Assembly: GCA_942491955.1 (NCBI GenBank)
Contig: CALOCV010000007.1
Coordinates: 1 to 61,415 of the forward strand
Length of the DNA stretch: 61,415 nucleotides
Reading direction: 5' to 3'
From: CALOCV01 sp942491955
GTDB lineage: Bacteria > Chlamydiota > Chlamydiia > Chlamydiales > CALOCV01
Within the stretch, counting starts at the first letter, position 1, and each line of letters starts with the position of its first letter. A program made the position numbers and the translations under genes. Below the pieces are notes generated by a model. The model made no database searches, was not told the DNA's origin, and saw only the letters and a list, made by a program, of their open reading frames with translations. Of this stretch, positions 33,586 through 43,200 are shown piece after piece.

Positions 33586-34911
33586 CTAGGATTTTGTGAT
33601 GCGAACCCTCTTTTTCTGAGAGGGGTTACTATCTCGATAAACCGCAATGGTATCGAGCCCCTCTTCGATGTGCAAGAGGCGGTTGTATTTGGCGACGCGA
33701 TCCGTTCTTGAGAGAGATCCCGTCTTAATTTGCCCTGCATTGGTCGCAACAGCAAGATCGGCAATGATACAGTCTTCTGTTTCACCGGATCGGTGGGAGA
33801 TCACGGTGGTATACCCATGCGTATGAGCTAAGCGTATGGTCTCGAGTGTCTCTGTAAGAGTCCCTATTTGGTTTAGTTTGATCAATATCGAATTTGCAAT
33901 TCCTTTGTCAATCCCTTGTTGCAAAAGAGATGGGTTGGTGACAAAGAGATCATCCCCGACAATTTGGATTTTTTTCCCCATGTTTTCCGTCCATTTCTTC
34001 CATCCTTCCCAATCGTTTTCATCGAGTCCATCCTCGATGGAATCGATAGGATATTTTTGGCAAAGATCATCGAGGTAGGCAATTTGCTCATCAGCAGTTC
34101 GTTCAGCATAGGGTTCATCCCTCTTTTTTCTCTTCTTTTCGATATAACGATGGCTTCCTTTATCATAAAATTCCGAAGCGGCACAGTCGAGGGCAAGGCT
34201 GATCTCTTCCCCTGGGCGATATCCCGCTTTTTCAATTGCCTCAATAATTAGGTCAAGAGCCTCTTCATTAGATCGAAGATCGGGGGCAAAACCTCCTTCG
34301 TCACCAACACCCGTACTATACCCTTTTTTCTTGAGGATACCACGCAAGGTGTGGAAGATTTCAGCTCCCCAGCGAACCGCTTCGCGGAATGTTGGAGCTG
34401 CAGAGGGTCTAATCATAAATTCTTGAAAATCAAGAGAATTGTCGGCGTGGGCGCCCCCGTTGATAATATTCATCATCGGGCAGGGGAGAATATAGGTGTG
34501 CACGCCGCCAATGTAGCGATAAAGAGGGAGATGGGCGGTAAGGGCTCCAACGCGAGCAAGTGCAATGGAGGCTCCAAGAATGGCATTCGCACCGAGTCGC
34601 GATTTATTCTCGGTACCATCTAAAGAGAGGAGCATCTGGTCCAATCGCATTTGATCAAAGACGTGTTCTCCGATTAAAGTTTGTGCAATGGGACCGTTGA
34701 CATGGCTGACAGCGCGTTGTACTCCTTTGCCGGAATAACGCGAGGGGTTATTATCGCGCAATTCGACCGCTTCATGCTCTCCTGTGGAGGCCCCTGAAGG
34801 GACGGCAGCCTTTGCCATAATCCCTTGGTCTGAGGTAATCATGACTTCGATGGTGGGATTTCCTCGAGAATCGAGGATCTCGATGGCACGCACAGAACGA
34901 ATATAGGCCAT
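33586..34911 (-). CDS. eno: Enolase
   Basis: A 441-residue glycolytic enzyme converting 2-phosphoglycerate to phosphoenolpyruvate. It starts MAYIRSVRAIEILDSRGNPT. Conserved parts: AVPSGASTGEHEAVELRDN, GANAILGASIALARVGA, MMNIINGGAHADNSLDFQEF, GDEGGFAPDLRSNEEAL, PIDSIEDGLDENDWEGW, QIVGDDLFVTNP, ILIKLNQIGTLTETLE and VISHRSGETEDCIIADLAVA. The catalytic Lys and Mg ligands are therefore present. A short insert rich in Lys/Arg (EKKRKKRDEPYAERT) is seen near residue 260. A small hairpin with arms AGAAGTTT/AAACTTCT at 33568-33587 follows the coding end. Confidence 0.97.
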   Translation of the reverse strand: MAYIRSVRAIEILDSRGNPTIEVMITSDQGIMAKAAVPSGASTGEHEAVELRDNNPSRYSGKGVQRAVSHVNGPIAQTLIGEHVFDQMRLDQMLLSLDGTENKSRLGANAILGASIALARVGALTAHLPLYRYIGGVHTYILPCPMMNIINGGAHADNSLDFQEFMIRPSAAPTFREAVRWGAEIFHTLRGILKKKGYSTGVGDEGGFAPDLRSNEEALDLIIEAIEKAGYRPGEEISLALDCAASEFYDKGSHRYIEKKRKKRDEPYAERTADEQIAYLDDLCQKYPIDSIEDGLDENDWEGWKKWTENMGKKIQIVGDDLFVTNPSLLQQGIDKGIANSILIKLNQIGTLTETLETIRLAHTHGYTTVISHRSGETEDCIIADLAVATNAGQIKTGSLSRTDRVAKYNRLLHIEEGLDTIAVYRDSNPSQKKRVRITKS

Positions 34912-34975
34912 GTTCTTCTCCGTAAAAATGGTGAATTTCCCTATTTTCCAACGATCTCAAATTTTTCTTTTTCGA

Positions 34976-35857
34976 TCAATTAATAGAAACAAAAGGGGGA
35001 AAGCCATTTTGCCTCCATATGCGCCATTGATCCCTTTCTTCGATGAAGACATACTCCATTTGTTCGAGTTTGTCGCGGTTTTGGACAAGGACCAAGGCGA
35101 GGATTTTTTCATCGATCTTGCCCCGGAAAGTAACAAAAGCTCGCCGCTCTTGAATAAGAAGGGGGTGTTCTTTTAGGAATTGTTGGTATTCGTCAAAAGA
35201 AGTCACTTCTTGAAACAGCGTCGACGTCGTCTTTTCGTAGGCCTCTTCAATCTTATTGTCTTTGAAAAGAGAGAATTGGTATTCGAGGAGATTGACAATT
35301 TCTTTTTGTTCTTCAGGAGAGGTGTTCGAGAAAGTGCGTTCATCTCCGAGGATATGAAGCAGGAATACCTTCCATTTTCCGTTCTCTTTGCGAAGTTGGT
35401 ATTCCACAACAGTCGCTTCCCCATCCTCATCAATGAGAGTTGCTTTGACGATCCCGATATCATTTTGGACGTGGCTTTTTCCAAGACGGAAAGTAAGAAA
35501 ATTTTGTAAAATAGGGTTTTCATGTACAAAGTCAATGAATTCATCAAAAGCTGTCATCTCTTGAAATTCTTGTGCCATTGTTTTGTAATAGGCTTTATTG
35601 AATTCACTTTTCTGCATCGCTTTGAGCTGATCTTCAATGGTTTTTTTGGGATTTTGTGCAAAGAAAATCCCGACAGTAACGGCGATCAACGCGAGAAGAG
35701 CGATGATGATTAATCCCTTAAACCAACTAGGCATCGGTTTCTTTTCTGGTAGAGGTGTCGTAATGGGCCCTGTTTTTCTCTCTTCGATTTTATGGCCACA
35801 AGCAGGGCAGTAGAGGTTGTCTTCTTTGAGTTTTTCCCCACATCGCGTACAGTACAT
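34976..35857 (-). CDS. Zinc-ribbon membrane protein with two DUF4864-like domains
   Basis: A 293-residue protein. The N-terminus MYCTRCGEKLKEDNLYCPAC is a four-Cys zinc ribbon. A single membrane helix follows at residues about 46-68 (WFKGLIIIALLALIAVTVGI). Then come two related domains (about 75-165 and 190-290) with matching openings, KAYYKTMAQEFQEMTAFDEF and EAYEKTTSTLFQEVTSFDEY. Each resembles the DUF4864 / NTF2-like fold. Probably a membrane-anchored protein with a periplasmic tandem domain. The stop of the TPR gene comes 2 nt after this gene's start region, so the TPR gene lies just upstream in the same operon. Function unknown. Confidence 0.75.
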   Translation of the reverse strand: MYCTRCGEKLKEDNLYCPACGHKIEERKTGPITTPLPEKKPMPSWFKGLIIIALLALIAVTVGIFFAQNPKKTIEDQLKAMQKSEFNKAYYKTMAQEFQEMTAFDEFIDFVHENPILQNFLTFRLGKSHVQNDIGIVKATLIDEDGEATVVEYQLRKENGKWKVFLLHILGDERTFSNTSPEEQKEIVNLLEYQFSLFKDNKIEEAYEKTTSTLFQEVTSFDEYQQFLKEHPLLIQERRAFVTFRGKIDEKILALVLVQNRDKLEQMEYVFIEERDQWRIWRQNGFPPFVSIN

Positions 35858-35859
35858 GT

Positions 35860-36837
35860 TTATTCCTTACCTCCCCTCTCCCCATAATGGGCAATGAGGT
35901 GTTTTGCTTTTTTGTAGTGTGTCTTCCGCAGTTCTTCATATACCTGGAGTCCCTTTGCATTGAAGCCTTGCTGAAAGTAGAGGATTCCCAAATGATAAAG
36001 CGCATCTTTATCTTCAGGCTGTAGATGGTATAGCGTCTCATACTCGCCGATTTCTTCAAGCGGCATCTGCAGATCGCGATAGCTATAGGCCAGTTGTCGA
36101 TGTACCCAAGGATCATTAGGAGCAAAATCGTTCAGGATATGGAGCTCTTCAATGGCTTTTTGTGCTGTTATGCGAAATTTTTGGTGAAATTCTTCCCGCA
36201 ATTTTCTTGTTTTCCAAGAAAGGAACTCTTCCTCCCCCTCATCAGAAGGAGAGGCGTAGACATTGGAAAGAAGAACGTAAGCATTCGCTAAGTGGGCATG
36301 TGCTTCTAGACGCGTCGGTTTTTTTTTGATCACTGAGATATGTAGAGCGATGGCTGCCTCAAGAAACAACTCTTGCAACAAGAAAAAGTCACGGCCATGG
36401 AGCCAAGCACTGATTTTCTTGATCCCATGGGATCCAAAGGGCAGAGAATAGATCGACTGTTCTCTTCCTTGCAGGAGCGTTGCCCCCTTTTCACAGAGAT
36501 GAGCAAGGGTGATGAGATGATCGATATTTTCTTCATCAAAATGGAGCGTCTGTTTGGATTGGTCGATATATCCTTCACAAAGAGAGAGAAAAAATTGGTT
36601 TTTTTGGGAATAGAAGTAGAGACGGAGGATGAGAAAGAGGAAAAGAGTAAAAAAATGGAGGAGAGGGTCAGAGCAAAAAGAGCCGATTCGAGTAAGGAGG
36701 AGAACGAAAGAAGTAAAAGAGAGTTTCTCCCAATAAGATACATGCGAAGAAAAGATGGAAAAAGGCCCATCGTCGGAGAACGCGTTCGCTATGAGAGAGA
36801 AAAGGGTGCCAAGAATCCTCGGAAGAGCGTCCATCAT
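35860..36837 (-). CDS. TPR-repeat membrane protein
   Basis: A protein of about 325 residues from the paired ATG codons at 36837/36834 (MMDALPRILGTLFSLIANAF). Two hydrophobic segments occupy about residues 30-75 (LSFTSFVLLLTRIG, FFTLFLFLILRLYFY). The C-terminal half holds TPR-like helices: AHAHLANAYVLLSNVYA, WVHRQLAYSYRDLQMPLEEI and ALYHLGILYFQQGFNAKGLQ. A frame extension to 36915 would overlap the EamA gene. It sits 3 nt upstream of the zinc-ribbon protein, and probably EamA, TPR and zinc-ribbon genes are cotranscribed. The role may be scaffold or assembly; unproven. Confidence 0.75.
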   Translation of the reverse strand: MMDALPRILGTLFSLIANAFSDDGPFSIFSSHVSYWEKLSFTSFVLLLTRIGSFCSDPLLHFFTLFLFLILRLYFYSQKNQFFLSLCEGYIDQSKQTLHFDEENIDHLITLAHLCEKGATLLQGREQSIYSLPFGSHGIKKISAWLHGRDFFLLQELFLEAAIALHISVIKKKPTRLEAHAHLANAYVLLSNVYASPSDEGEEEFLSWKTRKLREEFHQKFRITAQKAIEELHILNDFAPNDPWVHRQLAYSYRDLQMPLEEIGEYETLYHLQPEDKDALYHLGILYFQQGFNAKGLQVYEELRKTHYKKAKHLIAHYGERGGKE

Positions 36838-36880
36838 TTCGATAAGAAGAAAAAGCGGCCTCTTCTGCTTGCATCGGGCT

Positions 36881-37825
36881 TTATACCTCTTCTCGTTTGT
36901 TTTCTTGTGCAACAAAAACGGGACGGATGCGATATCCTAGGCGGAGCTCTTCCTGGTAAAAAAGGATCAAACCGACAAGAATCAGAGCTCCCGAAAGAAA
37001 GAAGGAGAGCGGAATGGTCTCCTGCAGAAACCACCATCCGAAGAAAGCCGCAAAAAAAGGTGTCATATAACCGGCAAAAGAGAGGAAGGGAGCGGTAAAT
37101 TTTTGTAGAAGATATCCATACAAGTTGTATGCAAGCAAATTGGAGATCAGAAGAAGGGCCGCCGTTGCGATCAAAAAGGGAGACATTGCGGTTACGGGGA
37201 TTGGGGTCCAATTTTCGACAGCAGCCGAATGGATCAGGCTGATGATTCCACCAATGAGCATGGAATAACCGTTGGCCATCAGAAAGGAGTAGTTTCCATT
37301 GTGGACGAGTTGCCGCATGGTGATCCAGCCATAGACGGTAGCCACTGCAGCGCCAAGGACGGCGAGCTCGGGCCAGGAGAACCAAAGGAAATGGCTTCTT
37401 TGAGCCTCTTCCGCTCCTTCTGTTAAGAGAATCGGGGCCATGCCGACGATGCCGACGAGTAGACCGATCCATTTTTTTTGCGTCATTTTCTCGTGGAGAA
37501 TGAAGTAGGAGAGAAGGGCAGAAGCGAAGGGGGAGAGGCTATAAATAAAACATGTTTTGAACGAGGTGAGATAACAAAGGCCCCAAAATTCCAGCGCATT
37601 GGTGAGATAGATATTGAAGATTCCAAGAGCCATGATCTTGCCCCAGTCGGCCCTTTTGACAACAAGGCTTTTTGGGCGAAAAAGGGCGAGAAATCCAAGA
37701 ATAAGAAAGGCGGCAAGGATCATGCGGAGGCTCACAAAGAAGAGCGGTTCGGTATACTGGAGCCCCCATTTTGCAATGGTAAATACGCTGGCGAATAGGG
37801 CATAAAGGAGAACAATCCACAACAT
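36881..37825 (-). CDS. EamA/DMT-superfamily transporter
   Basis: A 314-residue inner-membrane protein with about ten helices and two EamA repeats (residues about 1-135 and 150-290). Typical elements: GLQYTEPLFFVSLRMILAAF, ALEFWGLCYLTSFKTCFIYS, LSPFASALLSYFILHEKMTQ with GLLVGIVGMAPIL, and in the second repeat SFAGYMTPFFAAFFGWWFL. The chlamydial S-adenosylmethionine transporter belongs to this superfamily, so SAM or another metabolite is a candidate substrate, but that is inference from family only. Likely first gene of a three-gene unit with the TPR and zinc-ribbon genes. Confidence 0.88.
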   Translation of the reverse strand: MLWIVLLYALFASVFTIAKWGLQYTEPLFFVSLRMILAAFLILGFLALFRPKSLVVKRADWGKIMALGIFNIYLTNALEFWGLCYLTSFKTCFIYSLSPFASALLSYFILHEKMTQKKWIGLLVGIVGMAPILLTEGAEEAQRSHFLWFSWPELAVLGAAVATVYGWITMRQLVHNGNYSFLMANGYSMLIGGIISLIHSAAVENWTPIPVTAMSPFLIATAALLLISNLLAYNLYGYLLQKFTAPFLSFAGYMTPFFAAFFGWWFLQETIPLSFFLSGALILVGLILFYQEELRLGYRIRPVFVAQENKREEV

Positions 37826-38062
37826 GGAGGTTCCTGCATTTTGCTGCTTAATATCAATTTTGCAATGATATCACGTTTTGGGAAAGAATAACAGTAGCGC
37901 GATGTGCGAATTTTCCGCAGGAAAATTCTTGCTTTATCGCTTTTCTTGTACAAATAAATTTCATTACGAAATACGGCGAAAAGATGGGTTTATTTGACAG
38001 TTACGCAGCAACTGATCCAAAATACAGAGAAAAACTTCTCAAATTAATGTTCTAATTGATTA

Positions 38063-38335
38063 TCACTGTTGCGTATAAAGAGAAACAAGATGAGCAGGAT
38101 CGCAGGCGGCATGATGATCAGGATGATGAACTCTTTTGTATTCTAACCTTCTCTTTCGGAAGTTAATTAACAAACCTACTAAAATATTTGATACTTTCAA
38201 GTAGTTAATAAGTTGGGCTTGATGCTCACCACGCAACGATTCACAACATTTCAGTTCAATGAGTTCTTGGTAAAGTGGTTGATCTTTATCTTGCATATCT
38301 TGCCGCTTGCGATCCTTCATATCCTTGTTTTTTTA
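38063..38335 (-). pseudogene. GxxExxY remnant (copy C)
   Basis: An 85-codon minus-strand frame encodes LIELKCCESLRGEHQAQLIN, then YLKVSNILVGLLINFRKRRL and EYKRVHHPD, the C-terminal half of a GxxExxY-family protein. The N-terminal half is lost or reduced to KDRKRQDMQDK. A shorter relative with the middle deleted lies at 8990-9195. The stretch 37826-38062 upstream contains only a short motif shared with 20500 (AGATGGG-TTATTTGAC-like) and nothing else. Confidence 0.7.
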
Positions 38336-38464
38336 AGAAATACTACCATGTCAATTTTATTGTCTCCAAATCTTATCTCCAAAAATTTACATTCGTTGTT
38401 TTGTCCCACTAGTCGGGGGAGTCAGGAAAATCTTCTCAAATTAATTTTCCAATGTCATATGCCC

Positions 38465-39110
38465 TGATCCTGGTCAAGGGAGGCCCAAGAAGGGAATAGA
38501 AAAGGTTGTAACTGGTTACAAAGCAGAAAGTCGAAGGTGGATTTCGATTTTTAAAAGATCCTTGGTTTATGGTTAAGCTTCCCAGAAGAATAGAAGCCTT
38601 AATGATGATTATGGCCCTTTGTTTGTTGGTATATAACGTTGGTCAATACAAACTTAGGGAGTGTTTGAGAGAACAAAACAGCACTTTACCCAATCAGTTG
38701 GGGAAAGAAATATCGAATCCGACATTAAAATGGGTTTTCCAGATCATGGAGGGAATAGGTGTGGTATATTTTTACAACGAGTCAATTTCGCAGACGGTTC
38801 GAGAGGTAATAACGAATCTCAACCAGCTCAGGAGAAAGATAATACCAATTCCGGTAAGAAAGTGCACAAATTGATCTTCATCTTTCTTTGCGCAATCTGT
38901 TTTTCTATCTTGCAAACTCACAAGAGTTTGCTGAGATATACAAAACAAAATTCGCAAAAAAATCCTGAATCCACTTTATGCATTTTCTTACCGGAATTGG
39001 TATAATTTGGTTATTTGGAAAAACTGCAGCTTGGATATATGGGATAATTCATGAAAATAGAGTACAAGGTCTAGGAATGTAGGCTAATATTAAGGGTTGA
39101 CGGAGCACTA
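38465..39110 (+). pseudogene. IS1634-family transposase, C-terminal remnant, split by a MITE
   Basis: Read rightward: GQGRPKKGIEKVVTGYKAE, then after a shift KVEGGFRFLKDPWFMVKLPR, RIEALMMIMALCLLVYNVGQ, LPNQLGKEISNPTLKWVFQI and QTVREVITNLNQLRRK. Coding then breaks at a 158-nt MITE (38844-39001) and resumes in frame as WLFGKTAAWIYGIIHENRVQ to TAG at 39080-39082. The right end, TAAGGGTTGACGGAGCACTA (39091-39110), matches the end repeated in the scar at 57047-57089. The N-terminal two thirds are missing. It lies 16 nt from the topA stop. Confidence 0.8.
38844..39001. mobile_element. 158-nt MITE, copy 2, inserted in IS1634 remnant
   Basis: Same length as copy 1 at 32954-33111 and about 97% identical in reverse orientation, with intact terminal repeats ACCAATTCCGGTAAGAAA. 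Both flanks read ATAAT, a perfect 5-bp target duplication. Removing the element and one ATAAT restores the transposase reading frame, which shows the insertion is younger than the IS. Confidence 0.92.
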
Positions 39111-39125
39111 GGAAAAGCGTCGCTT

Positions 39126-41692
39126 TTAGCGCGTTTTTTTATCCGCCGATAAATGGGGACTGAGAAGCCCTGCCATGGCGAACATGTCGACCGGATCTTT
39201 TGTGCCAAATACTTTTTCTAGATGTTCATCGGGAAGAATTTTCCTCTTATTTGTCGGGTCTTGGAGGTTGTGTTTTTTGATGTATTCCCACATCTTTTTA
39301 GTGACCTCTCCTCTTGTCATCGATTCCTTTCCCACGATGGAGGCGAGATCTGCCGATGGGGCATACTGAGGTCCCGCTCGTTTTGTTGTGCTCTTTTTCG
39401 CTTTAGTTCCCTTTTTCCCTTTCCCCTTAGCACGCGCCTTCTTTTCGTACGCCGTTCGAGGATGGTTCGGATACTTCTCCATCACCTCATCGACACTGTT
39501 GGCAATCACATCGCACTCTGGATAGGTCGAGCAAGAATAGAATGTCTTGCCAAAACGCGATTTGCGGGCGACAAGACGTCCCGGGCATCCAATAGCAGGG
39601 CATGGGGGGAGGTCTTCGGCGGCAATCGCCTCTTCCCCTTTCTTGGGAACATTGATGATGCCGCGACAATCGGGATATTTTGTACATCCTAAGAAAGGAC
39701 CGTACCGCCCATGCCGCAACTTCATCTCCGACTGACAAAGGGGACACTTTTGGTTCCAATCAAAATTCTCAGCATAATCTTGCTTATTGAAAGAGAGCTC
39801 CTCTAATGAGGCAGAATAGTCACAATCGGGGTAGCGCGTACATCCGTAAAAGAAGCGACCTCGAGCCCAAATCTTTTGCAAAGGAGCTTGGCATTTCGGG
39901 CAGGCGATATCGGTTTGTTCTTTTGGAACGAAGGCTTCCTTTTCTGCACGCTCAACAACGGGTAGGAATTCTTCCCAAAATTGGCGGAGAAGAGTTTTCC
40001 AATCGAGCTTGTTTTCGGCGATCTGTTCGAGGTCATCTTCCATATCTGCAGTGAAGGCGACATCCATGATGCGCGAAAAATTCGCCTCGAGCATCTGGGT
40101 CACAATCCGGCCGAGTTCTGTTGGCTTGAGACGTCCCTTCTCTTTAATCGTGTACTCGCGACGTTGAATTTTGTTCATGATAGCAGCATACGTCGAAGGA
40201 CGGCCAATTCCCGATTTCTCCAATTCCTTGACTAAAGAGGCTTCGGAAAAACGGGGGGGAGGGCGAGTGAATGCTTGTTCCGCAAACGGTTTTTTTAGAG
40301 TCAGAGGCTCCCCTTGTTCGAGAGGTGGGAGCATATTCTCTTTTCATCTCCTTCATCTTCATCTCTCCTCTCTTCGTACATCACCAAAAACCCATTGAAT
40401 TTGAGAGTCGATCCCGTCGCACGTAGATCGATGCCCTTTTGGTTTGTAATGTCGCAAGAGACCGTGTCGTAGATAGCAGGTCGAATTTGTGAGGCGAAAA
40501 AGCGTTTCCATATGAGTTGATAGAGCTGGAATTGCTCTTTGGTTAAGTAGGGCTGTACCTTTTCGGGTGTTTGGTGGAGGTTGGCAGGACGGATCGCTTC
40601 GTGAGCATCTTGAGCAGCTTTTTTTGTAGCATAGATGTTGGGCTTTTCGGGAAGATAGTTTTTTCCGTAGCGTTCGGCAATGAGTTTTCTTGCCTCTTCG
40701 ATGACTTGGGGTTCTACGCGTACCGAATCGGTTCGCATGTAGGTGATCAAACCTTCGCTCCCATCGTTGTCAAAATCGATCCCTTCATAAAGGCCTTGTG
40801 CGATGCCCATGGTGCGTGCTGAAGAAAATCCAAAATGGCGGCTTGCCTCTTGTTGCAAAGTCGATGTGATGAATGGGGGGACGGGATTGCGTTTTTTCTC
40901 TTTCTTTTCCACTTTGGCAATGTGAAAATCGCCTTCTGCAATTCTTTTGAGAAGGGTATCGGCCATCTTTTTGTCTGGGATCAGAAGAATGTCTGCCTTT
41001 CCTTTCGGATTTTCTTTCTCCACTTTTTTCCCATCGACGGAAAAAAGCTGTGCTTGAAAAGGCTTTTCTTCTTGCTTTTGCTTTGTGAAAATAGCACCGA
41101 GATTCCAATATTCGATGGGAATGAAGGCCTCGATCTCTTTCTCGCGGTCAACGACGAACTTCAAGGCGATCGATTGGACCCGCCCTGCAGAGAGAGATCC
41201 CTGTATCCGGCGATGGAGTAGGGGAGAGATTTTGTAGCCAACAATCCGATCGAGCAGACGGCGTGCTTGCTGGGCATTGACAAGAGCCATGTCGATTTCC
41301 CGTGGGTGGTCGAGCGCTTCAAAGACGGCCTCTTTGGTAATGGCATTGAATGTGACCCTTTTAACGGGAAGATTTTTTGGAAGAATGAAGGCAATATGCC
41401 ATGCAATAGCCTCCCCTTCCCGGTCGGGGTCAGGAGAGAGGTAGACTAAATCGACCTCTTTTGCGGCTTTCTTTAAGTTGGCAATGACCTCTTTTTTATC
41501 AGAAAGGAGGGCGTATTGGGGGGTGAAGTCGTCTTCGATATCAATGCCGAAACCCTTTTCCGGTAGATCGCGGATATGTCCCACCGAAGAGGCATAGGTG
41601 TATTTTGTGCCGAGCAGCTTTTTTAATGTTTTCATTTTTGCCGGCGATTCGACAACAATTAAGATTTTTTTTGTCTCTTTTCGAGCGCTCAT
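39126..41692 (-). CDS. topA: DNA topoisomerase I with C-terminal SWIB domain, one frameshift
   Basis: Frame 1 (41692 to about 40335) begins MSARKETKKILIVVESPAKM and holds the TOPRIM domain (LVYLSPDPDREGEAIAWHIA) and the active-site region YMRTDSVRV. At about 40335, GATGAAAAGAGAAT, the protein continues after a -1 shift as ENMLPPLEQGEPL, in a frame running to 39126. That part includes SLVKELEKSGIGRPSTYAAI, three four-Cys zinc fingers (CPKCQAPLQKIWARGRFFYG and relatives) and a final SWIB domain (MTRGEVTKKMWEYIKKHNLQ, DPTNKRKILPDEHLEKVFGT). TopA-SWIB fusion is a chlamydial hallmark. The gene should be essential, so a missing base in the record or programmed slippage is more likely than loss. dprA lies just upstream. 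Confidence 0.9.
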
Positions 41693-41694
41693 AA

Positions 41695-42792
41695 TTATTC
41701 TTTATTTTTGCGTATTAACCTGTTGGGAAGTTCTGTAATATATTTTTTCATTACTAGTCCCATTATCAGACTCTGGGTTTTTGCAACAGGAAGTTGTCGT
41801 TGCGTCACGATCTCTTCGATCGCGACTTCATGATTGGGGAGATGTCGCAATAGCTCCTCTTCTTCATCCGTAAGAGGCGCGATGGGCCTCCTTGGCAAAA
41901 GAGTAGGAAACAGGGTAGCGCAATTGGCTACAATATCGGTAGCTTTTTCTACGAGTTCGGCCTCTCTTTTTTTGATTAAGAGGTGATTGCCTCGAAAATA
42001 GTCGCTATCGGCTCTTCCCGGGATGGCGTATAACCTCTTTCCCTGTTTCTGACCGCTTCGCATGGTCAACATCGCTCCGCTCTTTTCAGGTGCCTCGATG
42101 AGGAGGATGCCGTGTGTCGCAAGGGCGCTGACGATGGTATTTCGTTTTGGAAAATGCGAACGATGTGGGGGTGCCGAAGGCGAAAAAGGAGAAAGAAGAA
42201 GCCCCTTATTCTGCATTATTCTAGCAAGTTCTTGATTTTCTTTGGGATAAATATTTTTCAATCCCGATCCAATCACTCCAATAGTCGTTCCATAATGGAG
42301 CGCACCTTTGTGGGCTGCTGTATCGATCCCACGAGCCAAGCCGCTTGTGATCACGAACTGAGCGCGGGCTAATTCGGAAGCGAGTTGTTCGGCCATTGCC
42401 AAACCATAGTGGGTTGCATTCCTGGTGCCTACAATTGAAATGATCGATTGCGAGAGGAGATTGCTATCGCCCCATCCATAGAGGACAAGAGGTCTTTCTG
42501 GCATCGTACGGAGGAGAAGCGGGAGGCGCATGTCGGTATCAATGATAACGTGAATCGAGTGGCGTTGCAGCCAATCCCAATCGCCTTCCCAAGAAGAGAC
42601 GTAGTTCGAATCCATCCAACAAGCAGCAAGTGCCGCAGAGGTTCCAGGTAAGAGAGCGATCTCTTTTTTGGTTTGTTGGATAACCTCTTGCGCCGAACCA
42701 AATAAAGAGATCCATTCCCGGGCTCTCCTCGCCCCTAGAAGAGGATGTCCCGCGAGGAGACTGATTGCTTGTTGTTCGGTATATCGATGCAT
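41695..42792 (-). CDS. dprA: DNA-processing protein DprA
   Basis: A protein of 365 residues that loads RecA on incoming single-stranded DNA during transformation. The Rossmann-like core has ISIVGTRNATHYGLAMAEQL, FVITSGLARGIDTAAHKGAL, GVIGSGLKNIYPKENQELA, FPKRNTIVSALATHGILLIE and KRLYAIPGRADSDYFRGNHL. An N-terminal helix-hairpin region (AISLLAGHPLLGARRAREWI) and a C-terminal winged helix (about 310-365) complete it. I start at the ATG at 42792 (MHRYTEQQAISLL); the frame runs 12 codons further but only through a palindromic element. The stop is 2 nt before topA, so the two are cotranscribed, an arrangement common in chlamydiae. Confidence 0.93.
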   Translation of the reverse strand: MHRYTEQQAISLLAGHPLLGARRAREWISLFGSAQEVIQQTKKEIALLPGTSAALAACWMDSNYVSSWEGDWDWLQRHSIHVIIDTDMRLPLLLRTMPERPLVLYGWGDSNLLSQSIISIVGTRNATHYGLAMAEQLASELARAQFVITSGLARGIDTAAHKGALHYGTTIGVIGSGLKNIYPKENQELARIMQNKGLLLSPFSPSAPPHRSHFPKRNTIVSALATHGILLIEAPEKSGAMLTMRSGQKQGKRLYAIPGRADSDYFRGNHLLIKKREAELVEKATDIVANCATLFPTLLPRRPIAPLTDEEEELLRHLPNHEVAIEEIVTQRQLPVAKTQSLIMGLVMKKYITELPNRLIRKNKE

Positions 42793-42957
42793 GAACCTAT
42801 CCACAAACTCATTTTGCGAACTCTTCAAGTTTTTTTTGCCCTTTTTGGAAAACGATTTTTGGCAAACTTTGATAAGTTTGCCTGCAAATCGTTTTCCAAA
42901 AATGGCCGAAAAAAATTTTAAAATTTCATCAAAAGCACTTTGTGGATAAATTCATAA
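42791..42957. repeat. Palindromic element family 2, long copy
   Basis: Ends TGAACCTATCCACAAACTCA and CACTTTGTGGATAAATTCAT pair through ATCCACAAA/TTTGTGGAT. The interior holds a long hairpin: GGAAAACGATTT and AAATCGTTTTCC around GGCAAACTT-TGAT-AAGTTTGCC. A minimal copy of just the ends is at 30563-30606. The element touches the dprA start codon. Confidence 0.75.
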
Positions 42958-42962
42958 AAAAA

Positions 42963-42985
42963 GCACACTCCCTCGAAGAGTGTGC
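42963..42985 (-). terminator. Rho-independent terminator
   Basis: GCACACTC (42963-42970) pairs with GAGTGTGC (42978-42985) around a 7-nt loop. On the minus strand the stem is followed by seven T residues, a textbook terminator for the small gene at 43015-43200. On the plus strand it is followed 10 nt later by TTTTTT, so it may work both ways. Confidence 0.85.
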
Positions 42986-43014
42986 ACAAATATCGTTTTT
43001 TCTTTCTATATGCG

Positions 43015-43200
43015 TTAGAAAGAAATGGTAATACTCCCTTGGATAGAGATCGCCTCTTTTCCTTGTTCGAAAGGGAGATGTAAATCTTTTTTTTCCTTTT
43101 GCATGAGAAGAGTCAGCGAAGGGGCGAGCACCTCTTCGGCGATGAAGGTGTTATCCATATCGGCCTCTTCCCATGCCAACGAGCTTTGTTGTTGGCTCAC
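43015..43200 (-). CDS. Small hypothetical protein
   Basis: A 61-codon frame starting at GTG (MSQQQSSLAWEEADMDNTFI) and ending GSITISF. It is acidic, with no membrane segment and no motif I know. Support comes mainly from a strong Rho-independent terminator placed 30 nt after its stop. A GGAG lies about 13 nt before the GTG, a little far for a ribosome site, and a CCGCC-TAC-GGCGG palindrome sits upstream near 43219. It may be a genuine small gene or the 3' part of a decayed one. Confidence 0.45.
   Translation of the reverse strand: MSQQQSSLAWEEADMDNTFIAEEVLAPSLTLLMQKEKKDLHLPFEQGKEAISIQGSITISF

Noticed and set aside
33568..33587. Hairpin at the enolase stop as a terminator
   Set aside because: Arms of only 8 bp, overlapping the stop codon, and no T-run on the minus strand; left as a note only.
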